Positions 1 through 5,431 of a stretch of 5,431 nt of DNA are shown piece after piece. The stretch comes from an uncultured Acidimicrobiia bacterium (GTDB taxonomy: Bacteria > Actinomycetota > Acidimicrobiia > Spongiisociales > Spongiisociaceae): positions 1 through 5,431 of the forward strand of contig CALCCX010000086.1 of the NCBI GenBank assembly GCA_937900165.1, in the 5' to 3' direction. The stretch's first letter is position 1; each line of letters begins with the position of its first letter. Both the position numbers and the translations under genes were made by a program. The notes beneath the pieces are model-generated. The model made no database searches. It was given only the letters and a program-made list of their open reading frames with translations, and had not been told where the DNA came from.

Positions 1-389
1 CTGGCTTCGGTGAGGCTGATCTCATGGGCCTCCACTCCGACGGTCTTGGCCATCGAGACGCCTCGCAGGATCTCTTCCCACCGCTCCTGGTCGGGGGCGA
101 CCGAGATCGAGCCGGAGGTCGTATACCCCGTGGCCTGGCCGGTCTCGGCCTCGAGCTCCTCGAACAGGCGCGCCGAGTATGTGGCGAGCTTCGTCAGGCT
201 GTGCGACGACTTGAGCTGGCTGACCAGCCCGGCGGCGTGCCAGGTCGTGCCCCCCGTCAGCGTTCCTTGCTCGATGAGCAACACGTCGGTTAGGCCCCGC
301 TTCGTCAGGTGGTAGGCGATCGAACATCCGACGATGCCGCCGCCGACAATGACCACCTGGGCACGAGCGGGGAGCTCCTCGATGGTCAC
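1..389 (-). CDS. FAD-dependent oxidoreductase, dimethylglycine/sarcosine dehydrogenase-like, N-terminal part (cut by window edge)
   Basis: The 129 visible residues are the start of a DAO-type flavoprotein. Residues 12-21 (VVIVGGGIVG) form the dinucleotide-binding GxGxxG loop, and E40 sits at the end of the second beta strand, where it would hold the FAD ribose. Residues 46-55 (GGTTWHAAGL) are the W-H-A-A-G-L signature of the dimethylglycine/sarcosine dehydrogenase family; H51 matches the histidine that carries covalent FAD in characterised members. A family-typical stretch follows: LFEELEAETG (75-84) and GSISVA (93-98). The GTG start is chosen because it overlaps the TGA of the methyltransferase gene as GTGA, leaving only 11 residues before the FAD motif. 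The protein resembles the flavoprotein at 1924-4338 but is clearly divergent, so it is a paralogue and not a duplicate. Whether it also has a C-terminal GcvT-like folate domain lies beyond the left edge. Likely role, inferred: oxidative N-demethylation of a secondary or tertiary methylated amine in the same pathway. Confidence 0.9.
   Translation of the reverse strand, partial: MTIEELPARAQVVIVGGGIVGCSIAYHLTKRGLTDVLLIEQGTLTGGTTWHAAGLVSQLKSSHSLTKLATYSARLFEELEAETGQATGYTTSGSISVAPDQERWEEILRGVSMAKTVGVEAHEISLTEA
386..389 (-). other. GTGA stop/start overlap (translational coupling)
   Basis: The TGA stop of the methyltransferase (388-386) overlaps the GTG start of the next flavoprotein (389-387). No strong Shine-Dalgarno sequence is placed close upstream (a GAGG lies roughly 13 bases away), so translation by re-initiation is likely. 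The coupling suggests the two products are made together. Confidence 0.75.
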
Positions 390-1924
390 TGCGGACGCAT
401 CGCCTCGGGAGCGAGCTTGATGGGGAATCGTTCCCGGATGCTCGCGTCAATGCTCGGATCGACGTGGCTGGGGTAATGCTCGGCGAGGGTCGCCCGCACA
501 TAGTCGTGTGCTCTATCGGTTGCGTCCCTCGCCCCGGCATCCCTCCAGTCGTCTGGGCTGAGGCGATCCCCGATCAGTGGGTAGATGTACTCTTTTTCCA
601 TCAGCTCGAGCGTCTGGGAACTGCCGAGAAAATGGCCGGCCCCGTTGACGACCTCACCGATGACGTCGGCAGACATCGTCCCGTCGGTCACTTCGATACC
701 CCGCACCGTGCGGTTGATCGCACCGAGCATGTCGTTGTCGATGACCAACGCCTCGAGCGAACAAGCCAGCAACGAGCCGAGCATCCCCGCCGACTCACCC
801 ACGAGGTTGGCCCCGGCCTGCGCGGCCAAGGTCACCGTCATTCCTTTCTCATGACCTGCCTGGTTGTCTGGCAGCTTCGAATCACTCATCCCGGCCGCGG
901 TACTCGATGGGAGGCCCAGCCAGTTCGCCGCCTGCGCCGCGGCCGCGGACAGGACGGCCTCCTCGCCGCTCCCACCGGTCATCGAGCCGGTGCGCAGGTC
1001 GGAGACGAACGGCCACAAACCCATCACGCAGGGATGACCAGGGGAAATGAGGTTCACACAGGTCAATGCAGCAAGGCACTCTGCCAGCGCCTGGGTCAGG
1101 GAGCCTGCGAGAGCAGCCGGTGACGTTGCTCCTGCCTGGCCTGCCGAGATCAAGTTGATGGGCAGGCCGGTTCGTACCTGAGCGACCAGACACTCGGCTG
1201 ATTCGTAGGCAAAGCGCAGGGGCGGCACGACAAAGGTGTTGTTGGCGAGGACGAACGGCCGCTTGCGGAACTCACCTTGCCCACCAAGGACCATATCGAA
1301 CATGTCGACGGCCTCGTATACGTGCTCAGGACGAAAAAACGAAGTGCCGATCGGCTTGGTGGTTCCCACCATCGCGGTGTAGGCCGTGTTGAGATCCAAC
1401 TCCCTGGAGTCCTCTGTATCCCTGGTCACGATGGTGCGGAGGAAGAAGTGGATAGGCTCGAGGGTGTCGACGAGTCTGGACACGTCGTACAGATCGGCGA
1501 TCGTCGACTCCCGGAACGTTCGCGTCTCGTAGTCGAGCATCGTCACCGCCGCACCGGCAGTGCCCATGTGCACCTTGTGGTCAGCCAGCTCGATCGAACG
1601 ATCCTCGTCGAGGCCGTGCCAGATCCAGGACTTTGCCGCGACCTCGGTAACGATCCGTTCCACGACACCGCGCGGGAAGTGGAGGCGGTTGTTGTCATCG
1701 AGCGAGCCGCCGACGTCGGTGACCGCTTCCACGAACTCGGGGACGGGGTCGCCCATGCCGACGTCTTCGAGCAGACCCAACGCGGTGTCGTAAACGCGCT
1801 CGCAGTCGGCATCTGTCAACGGCCGGTAGCGTCCTCCCGTTTGACCGGGGTGCACAACCCTCTCCGCGGGTCCTGCGGCCCTCGCCGCGAGCCGTGCCCT
1901 TCGACCGCCACTTCGCCGTCCCAT
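386..1924 (-). CDS. MttB-superfamily (trimethylamine methyltransferase-like) corrinoid methyltransferase, non-pyrrolysine type
   Basis: A 512-residue protein of the trimethylamine:corrinoid methyltransferase superfamily. Family members move a methyl group from a quaternary or tertiary amine to the cobalt of a partner corrinoid protein. Seen: an Arg-rich N-terminus (MGRRSGGRRARL), then GGRYRPLTDAD (about 30-40), which opens the core domain; GMSDSKLPDNQAGHEK (345-360); and a C-terminal GHFL...TLELMEKEYIYP...DR block (430-454), all typical of the family. The frame is uninterrupted, with no in-frame TAG, so it does not need pyrrolysine. It therefore belongs with the glycine betaine (MtgB) or other betaine-type enzymes more than with true trimethylamine methyltransferase; the substrate cannot be read from sequence. 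ATG at 1924 is preferred over a GTG at 1957 because it makes a TGATG overlap with the upstream gene and the Arg-rich start fits homologues; the GTG start would add 11 residues. It lies between two dimethylglycine-dehydrogenase-like genes, which supports a role in betaine or methylamine demethylation. Confidence 0.9.
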   Translation of the reverse strand: MGRRSGGRRARLAARAAGPAERVVHPGQTGGRYRPLTDADCERVYDTALGLLEDVGMGDPVPEFVEAVTDVGGSLDDNNRLHFPRGVVERIVTEVAAKSWIWHGLDEDRSIELADHKVHMGTAGAAVTMLDYETRTFRESTIADLYDVSRLVDTLEPIHFFLRTIVTRDTEDSRELDLNTAYTAMVGTTKPIGTSFFRPEHVYEAVDMFDMVLGGQGEFRKRPFVLANNTFVVPPLRFAYESAECLVAQVRTGLPINLISAGQAGATSPAALAGSLTQALAECLAALTCVNLISPGHPCVMGLWPFVSDLRTGSMTGGSGEEAVLSAAAAQAANWLGLPSSTAAGMSDSKLPDNQAGHEKGMTVTLAAQAGANLVGESAGMLGSLLACSLEALVIDNDMLGAINRTVRGIEVTDGTMSADVIGEVVNGAGHFLGSSQTLELMEKEYIYPLIGDRLSPDDWRDAGARDATDRAHDYVRATLAEHYPSHVDPSIDASIRERFPIKLAPEAMRPQ

Positions 1925-1926
1925 CA
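1922..1926 (-). other. TGATG stop/start overlap (translational coupling)
   Basis: The TGA ending the 804-residue flavoprotein (1926-1924) shares its A with the ATG chosen for the methyltransferase (1924-1922). The nearest purine-rich site is an AGAGG about 11 bases upstream, further away than ideal, which again suggests re-initiation after the upstream stop. Confidence 0.65.
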
Positions 1927-4338
1927 GGCCTGCAGCCTCTCGTTGTTCGGATCCCACGCAGGCTCACCCAGGACGGTTGCCGTGCGACGGTCGCCCATCA
2001 CCGCTACCTCGAAACCCGACCCGGGTTTGGCGAACTGCGGCTCGACGTAGGCGAACAGGAGGCTTTTGCCCACCGTGTGGCCCCAGGCTCCACCTGTGGT
2101 GATTCCCACGAGCCGGTCCCCTGCGTAGACCGGTTCGTTTCCCCGGCAATCGGCATCGTGGGCGTCTAGCTCGGCATAGACGCAGATCGTTTCGACACTG
2201 CCCTCCTTGCGCCTCAGAGTGGCCGATTTACCTTTGAATTCCTTGTCGTAGTCGACGAAACGCTCGATGTCGGCTTCCACCGGTGTGATTTCCGTGGTCA
2301 ACTCGCCACCCCATGCCTTGTAAGCCTTCTCGATGCGCATGACGTTCATCGCATAGCTGCCGAAGTCGACGATGCCGTGCTCGGCGCCGGCCCCTTGGAT
2401 CGCCTCATACAGCTCCAGCATGGCGCCCATCGGATGATGGAGCTCCCACCCCAGCTCTCCAACATAGGAAACCCGCAGGGCGATGCATGGCACGCCGGCC
2501 ACCTCGATCTCCCTTCCGGTTAGCCATCGGAAGCTCTCGTTGGTGAGATCGGCATCGGTCAGCTTTTGGAGCACATCTCGGGATTTCGGTCCGCTCACGC
2601 CCAGCATCCCCAGGTGATTGGTGGCGTCGGTCACCGTGACGTCTTCATCCGGCTCGATGTCGGCCTGCAACCAATCCAGATCGTGCTGCTCGCCCACAAT
2701 GGCCGAATTGAGGTAGAACCGGTCGGGAGCGAGCCGGGTGATCGTCATCTCACACTCGATGCCACCAAGGTCCGTGAGCAGGTGGGTGAGTCGGAGACCG
2801 CCATCGCGGGTTGGGAGCTTGTTGGCGGCTAGTCGGTCGAGCAGCGCGGCCGCGTCCTTGCCCGTCACCTCGAATTTGGAGAAGGCGGTCAGATCGGCAA
2901 CGCCGACCCGCTCCCGGACCGCCCGCACTTCCTCACCAACCGGGTCGAAGGCCGACGATCGCCGAAAGGAGTGCAGCTCAGGGCTCCCGTCCGGGGAGAA
3001 GTACTGGACACGTTCCCATCCCCAGACCTCCTGCCATTGCGCACCTTTGGCGTCGAGTTGTTCGTACAACGGTGTGCGCTTCACCGGCCGTCCCGCCTCA
3101 CGGTATTCACCTGGCATGCGCACCTGGTACATCTCGTGATATTCGTCGATGGACCGCTCTTTCGTGTAGTCGCCCGGTGCATAAGGGCCGTAGCGCCGCG
3201 GGTCCATCTCGGCGACGTTGATCTCGGTTTGACCGTGCACCATCCACTGCGCCAGGAATTTCCCGGCGCCTGGGCCCTGGGTGATACCGATCGAGGCGCC
3301 CACGCACATCCAGTAGTTCGCCAAGCCAGGGGCGGGGCCCATGAGGTAGCCGCCGTCTGGAGTGTGGGTGATCGGTCCGCTGACCACCTTCTTGATGCCG
3401 GCCTGCTCAAACGACGGGATCCGCTCCGCCGCCAGCGCCAGCCAAGGCAGGAGCCGCTCGACCTCTGGGGGCGTCAGGTGAAAGCTGAGATCCCAATCGA
3501 TGCCATCGATTCCGTACGTCTTCGCCCCCTCCGTCTCATAGGGGCCGATGATCAGGCCATCCTGTTCGCGCCGGAAGTAACACGACGCGCGTGGGTCGCG
3601 GGCAACGGGTGGTTCAAAACCGAGGGCTGCCATCTCCGGGATCGCCTCGGTGACGATGTACTGGTGGATCATCGAGACGATCGGGACTTCGAGGCCCACC
3701 ATGGCGCCGAGTTGGGGACCGTAATGACCGGCGGCATTCACGACGTGCTCGGCGACGATCCGGCCCTTCTCGGTGATGACCTCCCATCGCCCATCTGTAA
3801 GCCGGCTCATGTCGATCACCCGATTGTGGCGGACGACCTGGGCACCGAGCCGCCTGGCTCCAGCCGCCATGGCGTTGGTGGTGGCGCTGGGATCGGCCCA
3901 GCCGTCGTGCGGAGTGTGGATTCCCATCGCGATGTCGGAGACGTCGAGCAACGGATGCAGCTCCACGATCTCGCTTGGGCCGATCAGATGCGATTCGACC
4001 CCGACCAGCTCCAGCATGCCCTGCACGTAGCGAAACCAGTCGACCTCGTTGTCGTTGCGGGCCAGGCGGACTGCTCCGCATCCGTGCCAGCCGGTGTGCA
4101 AGCCGGTCTCTTCCTCCAGCTTGGTATACAGCTCGGCACCGTAGGCATGTACCTTCGCCATGTTGAGGCTGCCGATGAAATGCGGTACCAGCCCAGCCGC
4201 ATGCCAGGTAGAACCAGATGTGAGCTCATCCTTTTCGACGAGAACGGTATCGGTCCAGCCTTCATGAGCAAGGTGGTACAGCAGGCCGACACCCATGGCA
4301 CCACCGCCAACGATGACACACTGTGCCTCTTCGCGCAC
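1924..4338 (-). CDS. Dimethylglycine/sarcosine dehydrogenase-like flavoprotein with GcvT-type folate domain
   Basis: A complete 804-residue cytoplasmic flavoenzyme; the length fits the family (about 800-860 residues). Family enzymes oxidise an N-methyl group of dimethylglycine or sarcosine to an iminium and pass the one-carbon unit to tetrahydrofolate as 5,10-methylene-THF. The N-terminal DAO half (about 5-370) has VIVGGGAMGVG (8-18) for FAD and SGSTWHAAGL (41-50), where H46 matches the covalent FAD-linking histidine. It also has HQY at 225-227, near the active-site histidine of dimethylglycine oxidase, and a late FAD-contact block at 332-360. A linker with TPLYEQLDAKGA and GWERVQYF (422-447) leads to a GcvT-like folate domain (about 450-700). 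There, D553 in QHDLDWL aligns with the catalytic aspartate of T-protein, and YVGELGWE lies at 625-632. A GcvT C-terminal barrel (about 715-795) ends the protein. The GTG start has a strong ribosome binding site. Substrate choice (dimethylglycine, sarcosine or another N-methyl amine) cannot be decided from sequence. No truncation or frameshift is seen. Confidence 0.93.
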   Translation of the reverse strand: MREEAQCVIVGGGAMGVGLLYHLAHEGWTDTVLVEKDELTSGSTWHAAGLVPHFIGSLNMAKVHAYGAELYTKLEEETGLHTGWHGCGAVRLARNDNEVDWFRYVQGMLELVGVESHLIGPSEIVELHPLLDVSDIAMGIHTPHDGWADPSATTNAMAAGARRLGAQVVRHNRVIDMSRLTDGRWEVITEKGRIVAEHVVNAAGHYGPQLGAMVGLEVPIVSMIHQYIVTEAIPEMAALGFEPPVARDPRASCYFRREQDGLIIGPYETEGAKTYGIDGIDWDLSFHLTPPEVERLLPWLALAAERIPSFEQAGIKKVVSGPITHTPDGGYLMGPAPGLANYWMCVGASIGITQGPGAGKFLAQWMVHGQTEINVAEMDPRRYGPYAPGDYTKERSIDEYHEMYQVRMPGEYREAGRPVKRTPLYEQLDAKGAQWQEVWGWERVQYFSPDGSPELHSFRRSSAFDPVGEEVRAVRERVGVADLTAFSKFEVTGKDAAALLDRLAANKLPTRDGGLRLTHLLTDLGGIECEMTITRLAPDRFYLNSAIVGEQHDLDWLQADIEPDEDVTVTDATNHLGMLGVSGPKSRDVLQKLTDADLTNESFRWLTGREIEVAGVPCIALRVSYVGELGWELHHPMGAMLELYEAIQGAGAEHGIVDFGSYAMNVMRIEKAYKAWGGELTTEITPVEADIERFVDYDKEFKGKSATLRRKEGSVETICVYAELDAHDADCRGNEPVYAGDRLVGITTGGAWGHTVGKSLLFAYVEPQFAKPGSGFEVAVMGDRRTATVLGEPAWDPNNERLQA

Positions 4339-4344
4339 CTGACT

Positions 4345-4350
4345 CCCTCC
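4345..4350 (-). promoter_or_regulatory. Ribosome binding site for the 804-residue flavoprotein
   Basis: On the minus strand GGAGGG lies 6 bases before the GTG at 4338. It is the strongest Shine-Dalgarno match in the window and decides this start. Initiation of the operon's first enzyme therefore looks independent of the upstream regulator gene, unlike the two coupled starts downstream. Confidence 0.8.
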
Positions 4351-4362
4351 GGGCTGAGCTGA

Positions 4363-4408
4363 GCGTAGTTCCCAGCCTGATTCGCCGTCGGCCTGGGCGG
4401 CGTAGTTC
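4363..4408. repeat. 9-bp direct repeat in the gap before the flavoprotein operon
   Basis: GCGTAGTTC occurs at 4363-4371 and again at 4400-4408 (37 bases start to start). Together they span most of the 69-bp gap (4339-4407), and the second copy touches the regulator's stop codon. It could be a pair of regulator contact sites or chance. The gap shows no convincing -35/-10 promoter and no hairpin followed by a T-run, so read-through from the regulator gene is possible. Confidence 0.3.
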
Positions 4409-5431
4409 TAGCCAGGGTGGGCGCGCTCGGCGCTGAACACCTTGGCTGCGCGGCGCATGACGTCGCTGATGTCCTCGAACCGGCCCTGGGCTGGAAACCG
4501 GAAGGCCGGACCGTGCACATGGAGGGCCCCGAAGATTCGGCCTTGCCCATCGACAACCGGGGCCGCGACCGAGTTGATGCCCTCCGCGAACTCTTCGAGT
4601 CCCCAGGCAACGCCGGCCTCGCGGATCCCCTCCAACCGGTCTCGTACTTCGTCGGGTTTGACAACCGTCTGGGGGGTGAACACCTCTAGCTCCCGATCCA
4701 GGTACCGGGTGACCCGCTCTGAAGGCCACGAAGCCATGACAACGAGCCCGGACGGCACGACGTGCATGGGAAGCGTCGAACCCGTCCAGTCCCGGACCTG
4801 GACAGGGGAGTCGGTGTCCACCTGCACCACGTATCGGACCCGATATCCGTCCGGTACCGAAAAACCGGACGCCTCGCCGATGCTGCCGGTCAGCCGCTCG
4901 AGGTGGGGGGCCACCTCCGCGGCCAGGGTGGCGATGGAGTCCAGCCCACCGAGGAGGTCTGCAATGGCCGAACCGATTCGATAGTCGAAAGAGTTCTCGA
5001 CACGTTCTATGACGTCGATTCCCTCCAGGGTCGCGAGCAGCCTGGCAACGGTGCTCTTGGGCAGACTGACCCTGACCGCGATCTCGCTGACACCGGGTTT
5101 CACGGCCGCCTTCATGGCTATAGAGGCGTGATCCGCCAGAGCGAAGGCGGCGCGAATCTGCTCGCGTTCCCAGGGCGACTTCACATAGCGCAGACGCACA
5201 AAAGCGTCGGTGACGTCCACCAATTCGCATCCTTTTGTTCCTTCTACGATCTGGCGGTAGCAGTCGGCCGGCATACGGCCGCCGCCGACCAGGCCGATAC
5301 GTTTAAACGTGCCCAGGGTGTGCTTGAGCTCCGCGAATAATTGCGGAAAATCGCTGATGACGGCATTGGGATATTCTTCGTTCGGCACCATGAACACGGG
5401 AAAGTTGCGCGTTTTCTTGACGGCGCTGTCC
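4408..5431 (-). CDS. IclR-family transcriptional regulator, fused in frame to an M24-type N-terminal fragment (chimeric frame, open at window edge)
   Basis: The frame is open to the right edge: 340 residues, of which 329 follow a GTG at 5397. Numbering below is from that GTG. Residues about 102-329 are an IclR regulator. SLPKSTVARLLATLE (111-125) is the recognition-helix region of the winged HTH, residues to about 150 form the wing, and the remainder is the ligand-binding domain, with the conserved pocket stretch AEGINSVAAPVVDGQGR (271-287) and a close at ALHVHGPAFRFP. IclR proteins bind DNA as dimers or tetramers and respond to small catabolites. A normal member would have about 20 more residues (HTH helix 1) before GVSEIAV. 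Here that place is taken by an unrelated M24-type segment, so the first DNA-binding helix is missing. The gene ends 69 bases before the demethylation operon on the same strand, which makes it the likely local regulator. I am sure of the IclR identity from residue 110 on, but doubt that the fusion is a real protein. Confidence 0.85.
   Translation of the reverse strand, partial: DSAVKKTRNFPVFMVPNEEYPNAVISDFPQLFAELKHTLGTFKRIGLVGGGRMPADCYRQIVEGTKGCELVDVTDAFVRLRYVKSPWEREQIRAAFALADHASIAMKAAVKPGVSEIAVRVSLPKSTVARLLATLEGIDVIERVENSFDYRIGSAIADLLGGLDSIATLAAEVAPHLERLTGSIGEASGFSVPDGYRVRYVVQVDTDSPVQVRDWTGSTLPMHVVPSGLVVMASWPSERVTRYLDRELEVFTPQTVVKPDEVRDRLEGIREAGVAWGLEEFAEGINSVAAPVVDGQGRIFGALHVHGPAFRFPAQGRFEDISDVMRRAAKVFSAERAHPG
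5074..5094 (-). other. Junction between M24 fragment and IclR coding sequence
   Basis: These seven codons (GVSEIAV, residues 102-108) fit both families. In M24 proteins K-P-G-V-[ST]-E is the usual start of the catalytic domain; in IclR proteins G-[VL]-S-E-[IL]-A is the start of HTH helix 2. Upstream only M24 features are seen, downstream only IclR features. The join is in frame within this shared stretch. Confidence 0.7.
5095..5430 (-). pseudogene. N-terminal fragment of an M24 (aminopeptidase P/creatinase-type) protein
   Basis: About 112 residues before the junction look like the creatinase N-terminal domain and the first catalytic-domain helix of M24 proteins. RIGLVGGGRMPADCYRQI closes the N-terminal domain. 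VRLRYVKSPWEREQIRAAF and ADHASIAMKAAVKPG give the classic helix and the K-P-G turn that normally leads on into the pita-bread catalytic fold. None of that catalytic fold is present: the metal ligands (Asp, Asp, His, Glu, Glu) should follow but the sequence becomes IclR instead. The 5' end is cut by the window edge. G+C is about 58% here and nearer 52% in the last 91 bases, against about 67% in sampled blocks of the IclR part. It could come from a prolidase-like peptidase or from creatinase, whose product sarcosine would suit this neighbourhood; the fragment cannot decide. Confidence 0.65.

Noticed and set aside
22..540. A 172-residue minus-strand open frame at the left
   Set aside because: It is in a different frame from the true flavoprotein and methyltransferase genes covering this region, is rich in Arg and Pro, and has no domain signature. 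The real gene at 1-389 shows the FAD motif and W-H-A-A-G-L.
386..1957. Longer methyltransferase start at GTG 1957
   Set aside because: It would overlap the upstream gene by 34 bases with no good ribosome binding site. The ATG at 1924 gives a TGATG coupling and an Arg-rich N-terminus like homologues; the longer form is not fully excluded.
345..1957. Possible pyrrolysine (in-frame TAG) in the MttB-type gene
   Set aside because: The reading frame is continuous through all conserved blocks to a TGA stop, with no internal TAG and no conserved family sequence beyond the stop.
1277..2050. A 257-residue plus-strand open frame over the methyltransferase and the flavoprotein 3' end
   Set aside because: It crosses the boundary of two well-supported minus-strand genes and has no recognisable motif, so it is a shadow frame.
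2971..4362. A 463-residue open frame on the plus strand
   Set aside because: It lies antisense to the flavoprotein gene, whose family motifs are unbroken on the minus strand. The plus-strand translation shows no recognisable domain; such long shadow frames are common in high-GC DNA.
4371..4397. Imperfect inverted repeat (CCCAG...CTGGG) in the 69-bp gap, considered as a terminator
   Set aside because: The stem is only 5 bp with a 17-base loop, and no T-run follows on the minus strand, so it does not support a terminator.
4262..5230. A 322-residue minus-strand open frame overlapping the IclR gene
   Set aside because: It is Arg/Gly-rich low-complexity translation out of frame with the clear IclR sequence; treated as a shadow.

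Overview
The window is a high-GC bacterial segment (about 60-67% G+C in hand-counted blocks). All real coding sequence is on the minus strand, so transcription runs from the right edge to the left edge. I could not assign a taxon. The gene set (IclR regulator, non-pyrrolysine MttB homologue, dimethylglycine-dehydrogenase-like flavoproteins) fits aerobic, high-GC, betaine-using bacteria such as Actinomycetota or Alphaproteobacteria. No RNA genes, insertion sequences, CRISPR arrays or convincing terminators were seen.

Layout in transcription order. (1) 5431-4408 is one open frame made of two unrelated incomplete proteins. It starts with the N-terminal part of an M24 (aminopeptidase P/creatinase-type) protein, cut by the window edge, and passes in frame into an IclR-family regulator that lacks its first DNA-binding helix. 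The switch is at about 5074-5094, where both families carry a similar G-V-S-E-I-A stretch, and G+C changes there. This is either an assembly chimera or a deletion/recombination scar. (2) A 69-bp gap holds a good ribosome binding site and a 9-bp direct repeat. (3) 4338-1924 is a complete 804-residue flavoprotein of the dimethylglycine/sarcosine dehydrogenase family, with an FAD oxidoreductase half and a GcvT-like folate half. (4) 1924-386 is a complete MttB-superfamily methyltransferase with no in-frame amber codon, joined to the previous gene by a TGATG overlap. (5) 389-1 is the N-terminal 129 residues of a second, divergent flavoprotein of the same family. It overlaps the methyltransferase by GTGA and runs off the left edge.

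Genes 3-5 form a tightly coupled operon. The inferred role is stepwise N-demethylation of a quaternary amine, most simply glycine betaine or a similar betaine. The MttB homologue would remove one methyl group to a corrinoid protein. The two flavoproteins would then oxidatively remove N-methyl groups from the tertiary and secondary amines, and the GcvT domain would capture the one-carbon unit on tetrahydrofolate. The corrinoid protein and the methylcorrinoid:folate methyltransferase this scheme needs are not in the window. The IclR protein just upstream is the natural candidate regulator, but its N-terminal end as assembled cannot be trusted.
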